A stretch of DNA of 64,000 nucleotides. Origin: Taudactylus pleione. Taxonomy: Eukaryota > Chordata > Amphibia > Anura > Myobatrachidae. Shown here in pieces: positions 45,155 through 56,761 of this stretch (position 1 is its first letter; each line of letters begins with the position of its first letter). A program made the position numbers and the translations under genes. The stretch covers positions 9,286,001 through 9,350,000 of the forward strand of contig JAUIMM010000202.1 of the NCBI GenBank assembly GCA_031769625.1. The letters run 5' to 3'. Under the pieces are notes generated by a model. It saw only the letters and a list, made by a program, of their open reading frames with translations, searched no databases and was not told the DNA's origin.

Positions 45155-45710
45155 ACAACTGCACACATATACAATAACACACATACATACAGTTACACAC
45201 ATACATACAGACACAATTTGCAGGCACACACTAATACACACCTACTCACAAATTAATACACACACATAGTCACATACGCACATACAGTTACACACATGCA
45301 TATACACATTTATTCACTGTCACACACTAATACACACATACATACAGTTACACACTGATACACACATACATACAGTTACACACTGATACACACCTACAGT
45401 CACAAATTAATACACACACATATAATCACATACACACACACTGATAAATATAGTCAGACACACATACCCACAGTAACAGACATACATACATACACACACT
45501 TATACAGACATACACAGTCACACACAAACATGCATAAACACACTTAAATATAAACACATACACAGACAAACACACATACATACAGTTACAGAGACACATA
45601 TATACACACACATGCATACAGTTACAGAGACAAATACATACACACAGATACAGTTACAGAGACTCATACTTACATACTTATACACACAGATACATACACA
45701 GTCACAGGAT
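45155..45710. repeat. ACAC/ACAT-rich simple repeat
   Basis: Variants of CATACATACAGTTACACAC continue for about 550 bp. The minus-strand ORFs rich in Cys, Val and Tyr across it are translations of the repeat. Confidence 0.92.
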
Positions 45711-46159
45711 CCCCCCCTCTCGATCACCTTACTGTCAGACAGGATACAGTATACTCACTGTATATGTACTCTGTCTCCTCCATCCACTCTCATCCATGCT
45801 GCTGCTGGCCTGGCACTGACTGCCGTGTAGCCCCACCCCCTGTCCCGACTCCACCTCCCTGTTAGCCTACTTCAAACTGCACTGTACTGTGACACTGTCA
45901 CTGACTGCAGCTGCAATTAATGGACTGGGGCCCGCTGCGAGAGAATGGAGAACAAGAGGCGGGGCAAGAGGTAGGAAGTCCGATGGAGCAGAGAGGAGGA
46001 CCAGCCCCAGCCGATGGCCTTCCACAGCCTGCGCTGCTATGTATATGCAGAGCATGGCTGCGTGCGGCCCCTGGACACTAAAATGTTACCGGCCTGGGGG
46101 GCACATGGCACCCTGCCCCCTGGCCCAGCCCGCCACTAGCGGTGGGTAGGCCCATAACC

Positions 46160-46275
46160 ATGATTATGCCAAAACCTCTATTCATTTATTGCAAAATTCT
46201 GTTGCAAAATGTATTATATTATATATAATTAGTAATGTTGGAGTTGTGCACTTGTAATCCTGCTTTTTGTGTACT
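46160..46275. repeat. 115-bp direct repeat, right copy
   Basis: Begins CATGATTATGCCAAAACCTC and ends GTAATCCTGCTTTTTGTGTA. It pairs with 43074-43187. Confidence 0.8.
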
Positions 46276-46319
46276 GTCAAAGTATTGTAATTGTACTGTG
46301 AATGCCAGATCTGTAGGAC

Positions 46320-46425
46320 TAATATCTATCTATCCATCTATCTATCTATATATCTATCTATCTATACAGTATGTGTAAATGTATGTGTGTGTAATAAATA
46401 TATATATATATATATATATATTCAC
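46320..46425. repeat. CTAT and TA microsatellites
   Basis: CTAT tetranucleotide repeats near 46325-46365 and TA repeats near 46398-46420. Confidence 0.9.
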
Positions 46426-47002
46426 ACAAATATGTTTGGATAGATAGATATCCTTTAGGTAAAACTACCAAGATGAATGAGGTAGGGGAACAATGCTCTA
46501 TTAGTAAAGTAAAGCATTTTTTCCTTATTGACAGAAAATAATAAAAAAAATTTAGTTTTCATTGAATCTGCACCTGGAAGCACCACAAGGAGCTTCCAGT
46601 GCCATATGTCTGTGTGACCCAGGGAATTGGTGAGTCTCTTACTGCTGCCTGCCACTTTGTCCTAACATTTAGCTTCCCCCACCCCCATCTAGAAATCTTG
46701 CAGCAGCAGTGGAGCATGGGCAGCATTTTGCACCAGACATCAGTGTATCTGGACCTCAGCCTCGCCAGCCAGGAGCATGTAAGAATTTTTTTTCCCAAAA
46801 GTCACTTGTGAGCGTACCTGAGAGAAGAGGGCTGGTAGGGTAACATTTTGCCTAGGGAGCTGTGAAACATACACCGGCCCTGCTTGCATGAGTGTCTGTA
46901 CTAGAACTATTGACCTACATATGTGTACATCAAGCTAGAACAGCTTGACACATATGGACAACTAAAGTAGTTTTTCAATCAGTATGAAGCACACATGGTA
47001 CA

Positions 47003-47240
47003 TTAGGGGGAATTCAATTCAGCGCGATGCTGAATAGCCCCGGGAGGGAGCTCCCAGAGCTATTCAGGTTGGAGAACCTGAGTGTTTAGTCGCGAGAACC
47101 GTCATTCTCCCACTAAAGTGACGGCCACCCGGCTGTTAATGCCGCGCTAAGCCAGCAAACAGCTGCGCGTCTGGCACTTTTGTCAGATTTCTCCTCGCAT
47201 CCTTCAGGGCTATTCAACATTGCTTTGAATTCCCCGCTAA
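47003..47240. mobile_element. small inverted-repeat element
   Basis: TTAGGGGGAATTCAA at the left and TTGAATTCCCCGCTAA at the right (its complement with one extra base). The interior is GC-rich with short hairpins. No ORF. Confidence 0.65.
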
Positions 47241-47289
47241 CATGTACCAAACTGATCGATTAAAATCATTTGTTTGTATTCATCTTACA

Positions 47290-47510
47290 GCATTGTCACC
47301 AGCACAAGGTAACAGTGATAAATCCACTTTAGAATACAGTTTAAAGTCCTCGCCCTCGCATACAAAGCCCTCAATTGCTCTACCCCTTCAACATTTCTAC
47401 CTCATTACTGTCTGTCTACACTTCCCCCTGCCTTCTCCAATCCTCCCCCAACCACCACCTACCCCTCTCTGGTTACCTCCTCTCCATTCCACATCCAATG
47501 CTGAGTTGGT
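47290..47510 (+). mobile_element. LINE fragment, C-terminal reverse-transcriptase region
   Basis: In the frame of 47331 the text reads RIQFKVLALAYKALNCSTPS, the phrase that follows the reverse-transcriptase domain in L2/CR1-type LINEs. No catalytic motifs, no 3' end. A short, old fragment. Confidence 0.5.
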
Positions 47511-47559
47511 ACGCTCTCCTGTGCAGCAGTGGCATAGCCAGTTTCTCACATGAGGGATT

Positions 47560-48986
47560 TGAACACCAAACCTCCTATACCATATTCATACACTTAACTT
47601 GTGAGCTATCAGTTAGTGTGATTTGTGATCATCTTGTCCTCCTTCATTTAAAACACATTTCTCAGTAGTGTCATACCCAGTACTAGAACCCACCACCTCA
47701 CACATTGCAGTCAGACACTTTACATATGGAGCTATTTGCTCCTGCATAAGAAGTCTGGTAATTCTAACTATATAAAGCTAGATGCAATGGTCAGTATAAA
47801 ACCTTTGCACCTGAGCAGCAGATCTGTGTAGTGTGCAACTGCGGGGAATTGCTGCAAAGATGATCATAATAGAAATTGGAGAAGGTAACATTCCACAGAG
47901 ACATGAAAAACTAATGCAGATGGATGACTTTATTTCACAAAAATAGATCATTTTATGTAAAGTTACCTGCAAATGGAACCGGAATACTCTATATTCATTC
48001 AGGCCATGTTTACACATTAATATGATTAATTATTATGTAGAGTTTTGAAGGCAGATTTCCTGAATCAAAACTAGTTTTTTTTTGTTTTACAAGTTCCAAC
48101 ACAATAAAAGTTTGGCTGGTAAAGTCCTGTGGTATCCTATACATTATTCGTCTTGTGAAATACATTTGGGTCATCTAATACTGGATAAACAAACAAAATA
48201 GCATGATAACAATAATGACACATTGTCATTCTCTGAGGACAGGCAAAACCTCACAAGAAAGACAACTTTAGGTGAAATAATGACTATTTATGAAACAAAA
48301 GTGCAATGAGGCATTCCACCAAAAAGCAAGGGGTGCACAGCTGAAAGGAAAGTGACACCTGCTTTGTGAATTGCATGCATATCCACATATATTCTCAGAC
48401 AAGCTGTAAGAAAAATGTATCTGCACAGAACTGAAATGTCTCTGAGTTCCTCGAATGACTTTTGCATATGTTAGGACTCTGAAATTGTCATTTCCGTCTC
48501 TTGTGTGACGTCCGTCAGCAGCGCACTGCGTCACACCATGCTTGCCATTTATGAGAGTGAAATGAGTCTTTAAAATAAAAGCTTGTATCATTGTTCTCGG
48601 CATTCCACATATCCTTATGCAGTATCAGGGACTTTAGCCTTGTGAGTCCGAGTTGCATGTGGAGTTACTGTACCACCCAAGCATGGAGTAACAAGAAATA
48701 ACCTATTTATTCCATTTCTGTTATACAGAAAAAAAGCTCTAGCATTAGACATTAAACTGAAAAGCACACTGAAACTTTGTGTTACTATGATCTATTGTGT
48801 ACCATAAATCTCTTAAAATTGAAATAGTATCATCAACATTAAATTATTAGACGGAACTCCATTGGGCTAATTATTTTACAAAAAATCCATGTACATAACA
48901 CTGTGTTAGACACGCGATATAGTGCTATGACAAGATGGGACGCCGACAGAAATTAATATTCAAAATATCTAGTTGGGTGGAATTAA

Positions 48987-49023
<37 letters not shown>

Positions 49024-49394
49024 CATTAGTTAAATTAAGTATTTTAGATTAACAGAAAATGACAAACTCTGTTTGACTTTTCGTTAACATTTACATTTAT
49101 TACTTTTTATAGCAGTGGCTGGTTTGCTAGCCCATATCTGCGTTCAAGTATATTGCTTGTGCAATTAAATATATATTTATTGCTTGCAACATACAACCAG
49201 GGCAATGCTATACAGCAGTGCCCCAAGAAGCATACACTTCATATTCTATATAATTGAAGACTGAACTAATATCGGTTTCATCATTTGTCCTTTCATTATT
49301 GGCCTGTGCTCTGTTGTTGTATGAAAAGGGTTGCGCTGAATCCTATTACTTATAATAGTTGAAGTCTATGGAGAATGTTTTGAACGTAACATCT
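47560..49394. other. foxn1 3' flank, no second gene recognised
   Basis: The short minus-strand ORFs at 47778-48017 and 48268-48603 have no recognised domain and could be 3' UTR. A TA microsatellite lies at 48980-49018. Confidence 0.4.
49096..49181 (-). other. candidate foxn1 polyadenylation signals
   Basis: On the minus strand AATAAA occurs at 49181-49176 and again at 49101-49096, about 215 and 295 bases after the foxn1 stop codon. Either could end a short 3' UTR. The region is A/T-rich, so chance matches are likely, and no other signal decides between them. Confidence 0.3.
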
Positions 49395-49666
49395 TTAAAC
49401 AATTGCGACATGCTTGGTTCCAGCATTACTGATGTATGAAGGCATAGCCGTGTCCAGCTCCATGAATGAGGAATACACAGTGGTGAGATGGATGTCACCT
49501 AATCCCATGTGGGAGCTACTGCTGGGTGAACTAATCTCATTGCTGTTGCTAACACAGTTTCCGTTGTGCAGGAAGTAGTGTGGCGGAGGCGCAGTTGGCG
49601 ATGGAGATCCAAGATTTATGGGATCCAGCGCCAGGCTGTCATCCTTAAGCTCCTCCCACAGATTTC
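49395..49666 (-). CDS. foxn1: foxn1 last coding exon with stop codon
   Basis: The last coding exon finishes the split glycine and gives GNLWEELKDDSLALDP, then a Ser/Pro-rich stretch, and near the end GDIHLTTVYSSFMELDT. The protein stops at TAA after KHVAIV. The LGDxHLTT(V/L)YS(S/A)FMEL motif is what separates FOXN1 from FOXN4 and is the main reason for the gene name. The acidic NLWEELKDDSLALD segment corresponds to the known FOXN1 activation domain. The acceptor is TTTGGCAG, with AG at 49668-49667. An upstream in-frame TTG lies in the intron and is not a start. The five exons together give 400 residues, the C-terminal part of a protein that is about 650 residues in mammals. Confidence 0.94.
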
Positions 49667-50176
49667 CTGCCAAATAAGATATAGATAGATGTTATTTATA
49701 TCTGAAGTCATATTAGATTATTTTATTTTTATTATTATATTAGATTATTTTTAAACCAGGGAAAATATTTGCAAGTTTTAATAACACTTATTATTTTGGA
49801 CAAACAGTTAATTTTTGGAGCTATGATATTGTGAGCAGTGCATTTTACTCAACAGGTGAATGAGTATTCTATGGCCTAAGGAACAGAATGTGCCAGGAAT
49901 TTGGTACAGAAAATGTGAGCTGTGCAATATTTGCAGGGTGCGGCTATAGAAATGTGCTAGTGTGTCTAAGTATTCTTCTAACTATCCAACTGTGCATTGC
50001 ATAGCATACAGGCACAGCATTATACATAACTCTGGGCAGTATATAATTTCCATTATTATTAGAAATTTACACAAATGGTCAGAATATTATATTATGTATG
50101 TGCATCTACACCAGTCACATAGTATACCAGCCTGGCCCCTGAAATATCATAACAGTCTGTTTCCCAAAACATTATA

Positions 50177-50772
50177 CAATTGCATAACCAGGGGGTTGCG
50201 TGTGAGGCATCTTGTCCTGGGCGTCATCTGACAGGCCTGGCAGAGGGGGCGCCGCCGGCAGCGCTGGGATGAAGTGTTGATCCCAGTGCCAGAGGTCCTG
50301 CAGTCCGGTGAGATGTTTTCCTGGCGGGACACATCTTACCGGACTGTTCCCAGTGGTGGGTGACATTTGGCAGCCATTTGAATTTGGTGGGCCCGAGCCA
50401 ATTACGGCTTGCGGACTGGTAGCCAATAGAAAGTGGCCCGCGGAAAGCAAAACGTGGCTCGCCGTGTCATGGCTGGCTCCGCCCGTGGCGAGTGATGTCA
50501 GACGACACTGGCCAAAGAAGTCAGTTTGGTGGCAGGCGAAGGATGTGGACATCGCGGGAAGAGCTCCGGCAGCCCTGGAAGAGGGCAGAAGACGCCGGGC
50601 TCAAGATAGAAGAGCTCCGGCGGTGGTGCCACTGACCAGGATGGGCCAGTGACTGAAGAATGTGGCCGGACAGGTAGGCTACCATTAATTCCTCCCTAGA
50701 CCACCAGGTTGTTGGGCACTAAGCCCGTGGGGTAATTAGACCTGGGCACCAAACCCCTTAGTTACGCCACTG
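50177..50772. mobile_element. hAT-like element in the last foxn1 intron
   Basis: The right end CCCCTTAGTTACGCCACTG is the complement of a CAGTGGCGTAACTAAGG hAT terminus. The left end CAATTGCATAACCAGGGGG matches it with several changes. I could not confirm an 8-bp duplication. The interior is GC-rich with an ORF on each strand but no known domain. Confidence 0.65.
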
Positions 50773-51505
50773 ATTACAGTATACCTTTCAATAAACTGAC
50801 ATTATAATAGTCTATACATCTATTGGGCATCATTATAACTGTATTATTTCAGATGCCAGACATATTAAACAATGCTTTGCTATCACTGTGTTCAGAGGTA
50901 CACTCCAACATTACAATTTTATATATTTATATTATTATATTAATTTATTCTGTTTCTGAACAAGAGATTTTTCTCAAATCCTAAGAAAATCGCTATTTGT
51001 AAAAGTGCCTGATACAATACTGTACCAGGGGTTATGTCATTCTATCAGTATTTAACAACAGTGGTAATCTAAGATTACCGGTGTTTGTCACTGCATCGCT
51101 CTTACTATCTTTAGATGGCGAGAGCGATGTTGTCCCTATTGCCAGCCTTTCGGGCTCCAGCGAAGCGTTCCATGCATTGCCTGCTCCCCGCCGGGTGAAA
51201 GTGTTGTGCGCATACTAAAGGAAAATATGCAGCTGGTATTTAGATTCATTGATAAATAGGGCCCTTAGTCTTTCTTTTTTTACTTGTCTCTAAGGATTAC
51301 ATACATAAAATAAATATACCTGTTTTTTTAATGTTATTATTTGAATGCAGAGATATGGCTCTGCTGCCATCTAGTGACTAAAGTTATTATTAACTTTTAT
51401 ATCAATTCTGTTTGCATGATGTGAGAGCATTTTTCACTGTATGTCTGTTTCCTTATTCTCTGCCAGAACCTGAAGGGGAACTTGATCTAGATACGAAGAA
51501 AGTTA

Positions 51506-51804
51506 TGCTGGGTACACACTTGCCGATGTGTACCCAGACGATATGTTCGCCCAATGGCATATATATATTACCGTGGGTACACATTGAAGATGTAATGAAT
51601 GACGTAATGATCCCTTGTTCCGTCCTTCGTTACCTGCAATGGCACCACATGCGATATTGTCTGGTCGGCCATGGAGCATGGCCGACCAGACAATATCGCC
51701 GACGCGGCATAGTCCATACACACTATGCGAACGCCACGATCCATCGTTCCGATCCGCCTCGGAACGATAGATTGTACAATGGATCGCATAGTGTGTACCC
51801 GGCT
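51506..51804. mobile_element. multi-hairpin inverted-repeat element, TTA target, in a foxn1 intron
   Basis: Ends TGCTGGGTACACACT and AGTGTGTACCCGGCT, flanked by TTA (51503-51505 and 51805-51807). It includes a perfect hairpin with 23-bp arms (51651-51673 and 51677-51699) and a three-base loop, plus others on both sides. Confidence 0.85.
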
Positions 51805-51946
51805 TTAGTGTGGTGTTCATATGATATTCACAATGCAAATTTAAATGAATATCAGTATCACAGCAAAGAAATATGTGGTACTAGGTAAAATGTGAATATT
51901 CCATTATTATATAAAATGCAGCATATGGGAAGAAGACCCTTAAAGG

Positions 51947-52199
51947 CAGGGACGGCCTGACCATTACACAGACTAAGCATGTGTGTAGGGTGCCATGCAC
52001 TGCACAGAGTTTCCCTGCCAGCAACACACGCCGTTCTCCCAGCACAGAAAGCTTTTCTCACCGGCGGGTCCCTGCCTCCGGTTCGCTGTGGAGTGAGGGG
52101 AGAGGGAGGTAGGAGGGTTGAAAGGGAGGGACGGGGCGATCAGGCGCTGCTTCACAGTGAGTGCTGCTTACCTGCTGGATTTAGGTCTGTACGCCCCTG
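51947..52199. mobile_element. short hAT-like element in a foxn1 intron
   Basis: CAGGGACGGCC at the left and GTACGCCCCTG at the right, with CTTAAAGG and CCTATAGG as an imperfect 8-bp duplication (6 of 8 bases). Confidence 0.55.
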
Positions 52200-52534
52200 C
52201 CTATAGGGGTAATAATACTCTACATGTAGAGTAGTTATATTCTTGCTTACTATATACAATGTAGGTAATTAATGAAAACTAGTAAACAGCTGGGAGGTTG
52301 CAATTACTCATAGCAACCAATCAAATTCTGCCATATTTCCACTGCTGCTTTGAAATTGCAAGAAAACATCCTTGTGGTTGCTATGGGTTACAACAACTTT
52401 TGTCCTCTGCACCTGTTTTCATAATATCCCACAATGAATGTGCAATGTATACATTTTTAAGTACACCAATGAGGGAAATAATTGCTTCTGTGAGTAAGAC
52501 AGTGAGTATGAGCACTTAATAACTAAGATCATAC

Positions 52535-53032
52535 CTTGTAATTCAAAGTCTGTAAGGGAGGGATTGAGGGCATCAATATCATTGCTCAGCTCTCCTTCTA
52601 TCAGGTGATCTTGCATTGTCCTGGTTGGCGAGTGCTCTGTTAACATCTTAATGTTGAGAAGTGGAGGAGTGTGGGCTGGTATTGGAGAGTCCTGGGGATT
52701 AATGGGTTGAGTGTTCAGTTCACTTTGGTTGTCTGTTGGCGGATAATGATTTTGTGGCATGCCATGGGACTGTTGTATCATTGCTGGCGAGATCTGAGGG
52801 AAGCGGTGCGGCAGTGAAGTATAACACAGGGGCTGTTTTTTGGCGTGCATAGATTCGGAGACATCATGCATGGGTTGTAGAGACGCAGACAGGGGGGGAG
52901 AAATATTCTGTTCATGTGCCTGGATAGACAGCTGCATTGCAGGAGATGGGTTCATGAGTCCAGAGGGATTACATGCCAGGAGCGAGGATCTCAGTTTCTC
53001 CGTTCTCTCTCCTATCAGCTTGTCTAGATCCT
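52535..53032 (-). CDS. foxn1: foxn1 coding exon, linker and start of the acidic activation region
   Basis: This 498-bp exon follows the forkhead domain. It opens with EDLDKLIGERTEKLRSSLL, which matches the post-domain segment of FOXN1 rather than FOXN4, and later carries PQDSPIPAHTPP, SPTRTMQDHL and DIDALNPSLTDFELQG. The last stretch is a FOXN1 C-terminal motif. The middle is rich in Pro, Ser, Gln and His, as expected for a disordered linker. The acceptor CTACAG has its AG at 53034-53033, and the donor CAAG/GTATGA has GT at 52534-52533. It starts with two bases that finish the previous glutamate and ends with one base of the next glycine. The 3' intron of 2.9 kb holds three transposon-like insertions. 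Confidence 0.93.
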
Positions 53033-53232
53033 CTGTAGAGAAGAATGGGAATGATTACATTGTATAATAAACTTAGCTGAATCTACAAATGTGAAAAATA
53101 GTTATTGTTTTCCTGTGATAAGACTGCCATAAATAGGGCTAAACCTGTGAGTTGCAGACAGCCACTAGATTTAAAGCATCAATAATTTAAAAGGCAAAAG
53201 AAATCTGGCGTTTCCACTTTACATCACTTTAC

Positions 53233-53411
53233 GGGGCATATGTATCAAAGCTTGATGTGAGATAAAATTGTGAGATATATATCACCAACCAATCGGCTCC
53301 AAACTATAATTTCCTAAACACAGCCTGCAAAATGTAAGTTAGAAGCTGATTGGTTGGTGATAAATATATCTCACAATTTTATCTCACATCAAGCTTTGAT
53401 ACATATGCCCC
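53233..53411. mobile_element. palindromic element, TAC target, in a foxn1 intron
   Basis: GGGGCATATGTATCAAAGC and its complement end the element, and TAC flanks it on both sides (53230-53232 and 53412-53414). About 60 bp at each end pair almost perfectly, so most of the 179 bp is one hairpin. Confidence 0.88.
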
Positions 53412-53459
53412 TACATCTTTCTGCTGCCTGCAACATGCAGGCTATTAAACTAACCCATA

Positions 53460-53693
53460 GGGCCAAATGTAATAGGGTGAGAGTTTAGAAAATGTGAGAG
53501 TTTAGCAGAAAAACTCACACTTTTTAAATTCGCCCAATGAGTACAAATTCCCATGTTTTTAGACTCAAAAAACTCTCATGATTTAAACTCCCATCCAAAT
53601 GTTTTCCCATTTTGAAGATAAAACTGGACCAATCTGAGAGTTTACTGATAAACTATCACATTTATTAAACCCTCACCCTGTTACATTTGGCCC
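53460..53693. mobile_element. GGGCCAAATGTAATAG element, ATA target, in a foxn1 intron
   Basis: Ends GGGCCAAATGTAATAGGG and CCCTGTTACATTTGGCCC, flanked by ATA (53457-53459 and 53694-53696). Inside, GTGAGAGTTTA phrases repeat in both directions. Confidence 0.85.
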
Positions 53694-54061
53694 ATAGTCT
53701 TATAAGTCAATTTTGTTTTACTTGATTTGGCTTTTTCTAATGATTTTTAACATCCAGAAGCCCTGATAGCTGTCTGCATTTTAGCATTATCAGGCCAACA
53801 AACCTGCCATTAATAATCATAATGTAATGTAAAACGTATGTAATAAAACCATATGGCTATATCTGTTTTTTTTTCTTCATACCTCAAACTTCCCGAGTGC
53901 CAAAGAGGAGAACACGTATGATTAATGTAAATAGATTTAGAATAGACAAGCATGTACATGTTAGCAGCTGTTTGATAAGAAATGCCATTTACCACATACA
54001 GCTGCATACTTTAAAAAATCCCTAAAACTTACACACATGTAAAGTGCAGATGCTATTACTG

Positions 54062-54440
54062 CAGGGCCATAACTAGGTGTGTGCGGCACAGAGCGCAGGG
54101 TTCTGTGGCTGGCGCTGTGGCCTTCCCATGGCTCTTGCTTCTAGCTAGCAGGGTGCCTGGAATGGCATCCAGCAACCAGGATCCCTACTGCAGTGCTGCC
54201 ACAGTGACCTTTTGACCCTCCAGACTGGCACCCTGCAGCCTGTGCAGCAGAACAGAGTCCTCAGTATGCTCTAATCAGTGCTGTACTTCCCCAATGCTGC
54301 CGTCCCCATCCTTTCTGCGCTAGATAATGACGTCATGTGTGCAACATCATTATGTCGGGCGCTCAGTGGGTAGGCGGGGACAAGGCGAATCTTAGCTCTG
54401 TTACGGCGTTGTATCACTGTAATTGTGGAAGACAATGATG
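54062..54440. mobile_element. hAT-like 5' end in a foxn1 intron
   Basis: CAGGGCCATAACTAGGTGTG at 54062 resembles the end of the element at 25239. The right end is not clear. Confidence 0.45.
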
Positions 54441-55146
54441 GAGTTCATCCATAAAGATATGGATACGCAAATAGGGTTGTGGGGCAACAATTATTAGTGT
54501 CAATGACTCAGCATAGCCACTGACGTCTTTGGATTCAGACACATCTCATGATGCTACAGTATCGTATGTGCCAAGTTTTCGACAGGAGGAACAAAAGCAT
54601 AGACATATGGCCTGACAGTATAATCACAAAATGCTAAAGTCACATTTGTACATAATATAATTCTGTAATGAAGTGTCATTTACATAGGATAGAATAGAGC
54701 CCGGACAGACTTATTAATAAATGCAAAAACTACATTTACAGTATAAATGTAAAATACAATGAAATACAGACACAATTACAAAATAAAAGTACAAATGAAA
54801 TTGAATTCGCTACAACCACCTGTTCTCTTTCCCATTAAACATCACATGGAAATATTAAATATCAAAATATCAATTCAGTAATGTGAATAGATGATCGCGG
54901 CTTCATAAGATCGCAGTCACACTAGTTATTTTTCTACTAGCTGTGGGAGGAGTCCAGACTCAATCAGCCAATTGGAAGTGGCTGCCCATCGTCACCGTCA
55001 TCAGAGAGCATTTTGTACAAGAGGTTTAACACACTGCAAGAGAGAGATCTCCTGACATGCATATGCCTCTGCGTTCCGGTTAAACTCGCATTTACGTAAA
55101 TATGCAATCAAATGAGTATATGGGCATTTCTTTGTGGTGCCCTCAC

Positions 55147-55354
55147 CTGGCTTTGCCATGCTTTTCCTCACTGTCACTGGGTCTTTCCGTTTCCATTTCT
55201 GCAGTTCTTCTTGCATCTTGTCTATCTTGGCTGGATTCAGTGCCCACAAACATCCTTTTCGAGAAGAACTTCCAGATTTGTTTTCCACTTTCTCGAAACA
55301 CTTGTTCAGGGACAGGTTGTGGCGCACAGAATTCTTCCACCCGTCTGGAGCAGT
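55147..55354 (-). CDS. foxn1: foxn1 coding exon, recognition helix and wings of the forkhead domain
   Basis: This 208-bp exon begins TAPDGWKNS and contains the DNA-recognition helix [17 protein letters not shown], followed by the wing segment [13 protein letters not shown] and [17 protein letters not shown]. These residues are diagnostic of the FOXN1/FOXN4 subgroup of forkhead factors, which bind DNA in the nucleus through helix 3. The acceptor is TTTCTAG (AG at 55356-55355) and the donor is CCAG/GTGAGG (GT at 55146-55145). The exon has 69 codons plus one base, which joins AG from the next exon to give glutamate (MAKPE). The reading frame is open throughout. FOXN1 controls thymic epithelial and skin keratinocyte differentiation in vertebrates; that role is family knowledge, not visible here. 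Confidence 0.96.
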
Positions 55355-55579
55355 CTAGAAATAAAAGAACTTCATGTTATTTTAATGATTAATTTTGAGA
55401 TCCCTCCACACAAAAAGAAAACAACACCTACAAGAAATAGATCATTATAAAATTAAATTAGAATGTTTCACAATATCAGAAATTTGCATACTGATGTTTT
55501 CACAAAAGTAGACACTTCTAGAACCCAACCAAACTTAAGTGCTGGTATCTTGTATTCCTCTTATTTCTCAGCTCATTGT

Positions 55580-55743
55580 GGGGCAGATGTGCTAATCCTT
55601 GGAGAGAGATAAAGTACCAACCAATAAGCTCCTGTCATTTTTCAAACAGTCTGTTACATAACATGGCAGTAAGGAGCTGATTGGCTGGTACTTTATCTCT
55701 CCCCACATTATAACTCTCCAAGGCTTACTGTAGTACATCTCCC
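55580..55743. mobile_element. short inverted-repeat element in a foxn1 intron
   Basis: GGGGCAGATGTGCTAATCC with GAGAGATAAAGTACCAACCA on the left, and GGTACTTTATCTCTCC with GTAGTACATCTCCC on the right, are complementary. No clear target duplication. Confidence 0.7.
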
Positions 55744-55782
55744 AATCTGTCCTTTTACCTTCAGTAAAGTGTCCTGAAAACA

Positions 55783-56414
55783 ATTCATGTGTGGGGTTGC
55801 TTCTCAGCCAAGGGAGTGGACTCACTCACAATTTTGCCTAAGAACACAGCCATGAAAAAAGAATGGTACCAAAACATCCTCCAAAAGCAACTTCTCCCAA
55901 CCATCCAAGAACAGTTTGGTGACGAACAAAGCCTTTTCCAGCATGATGGAGCACCTTTCCATAAGGCAAAAGTGATATCTAAGTGGCTCTGGAAACAAAA
56001 CATCGAAATTTTGGGTCCTTGGGCAGGAAGCTCCCCAGAACAATCCCAGTGAGAACTTGTGGTCAATCCTCAAGAGGCAGATGGACAAACAAAAACCCCC
56101 AAATTCTGACAAACGCCAAGCATTGAGTAGGCAAGAATGGGTGGCCATCAGTCAGTATGTGGCCGAGAACTTGATTGACAGCATGCCAGGGTGAATTGCA
56201 GAAGTCTTGAGAAAGAAGGGTCAGCACTGCAAATATTGATTCTGTGCATAAACTTAATGTAATTGTCAATAGCTTTTGACACTTACGAAATGCTTGTAAT
56301 TTTACTTCAGTAAACCATAGTAACATCTGACAAAAAGGTCTAAAAACACTGAGGCAGCAAACTTTGTGAAAATCTATACTTGTGTCATTCTCAAAACTTT
56401 TGGCCATGGCTGTA
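55783..56414 (+). pseudogene. Tc1 transposase C-terminal half in a foxn1 intron
   Basis: MWGCFSAKGVDSLTILPKN (from 55789), EWYQNILQKQLLPTIQEQFG and FQHDGAPFHKAKVISKW give the second catalytic aspartate (HDGAP) of the DDE domain. The region that should hold the third acidic residue (NPxExLW) reads SPEQSQ and then stops. A decayed C-terminus follows, and the 3' inverted repeat ends CAAAACTTTTGGCCATGGC near 56411. It lacks the N-terminal half and runs opposite to foxn1. Confidence 0.9.
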
Positions 56415-56418
56415 CTTA

Positions 56419-56600
56419 GGGAGAGATGTATCAAAACTTTTAAAGAGTGGAAAAGTTGACAAGTGGCGATAAAGCCCAAACTAACCAATCGGCTTCTACC
56501 TATCAGGGAATGTACTTGATAAAAGCTAGCTAGTAACTGATTAGTTGCTATGGGGAATTTCTCCACTTGTCCACTTAAGAAGATTTCAGACATTTCCCCC
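56419..56600. mobile_element. small inverted-repeat element next to the Tc1 relic
   Basis: GGGAGAGATGTATC at the left and GACATTTCCCCC at the right are diverged inverted ends, with TTA at 56416-56418 and 56601-56603. Confidence 0.65.
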
Positions 56601-56761
56601 TTAATTAACTTCCCCATAGAAGGTGATCCTATTATAAAGAGAGTTAACACTTCTGAATGCTGCAGGCAAAGTCAAAATTGGTACAAAGCGAATGCTTGTT
56701 TAACTTCTCAATTCTCTCTTAATAAATAAAAGTAAAATATTGCTGATAATGTAAACTGAGA

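Noticed and set aside
45426..45727. Cys/Val/Tyr-rich small proteins
   Set aside because: They are translations of an ACAC/ACAT simple repeat.
48268..48603. Minus-strand ORF of 111 codons downstream of foxn1
   Set aside because: No recognised domain or codon pattern; more likely 3' flank or UTR.
51651..51699. MicroRNA precursor
   Set aside because: The hairpin has perfect arms and a three-base loop inside an inverted-repeat element. Without small-RNA reads it is simply part of that element.
55001..55327. Single-exon forkhead ORF with its own ATG-like start
   Set aside because: The first Met-like codon is inside the exon (V of SVRHN). Splice sites at both ends and matching phases show it is an internal exon.
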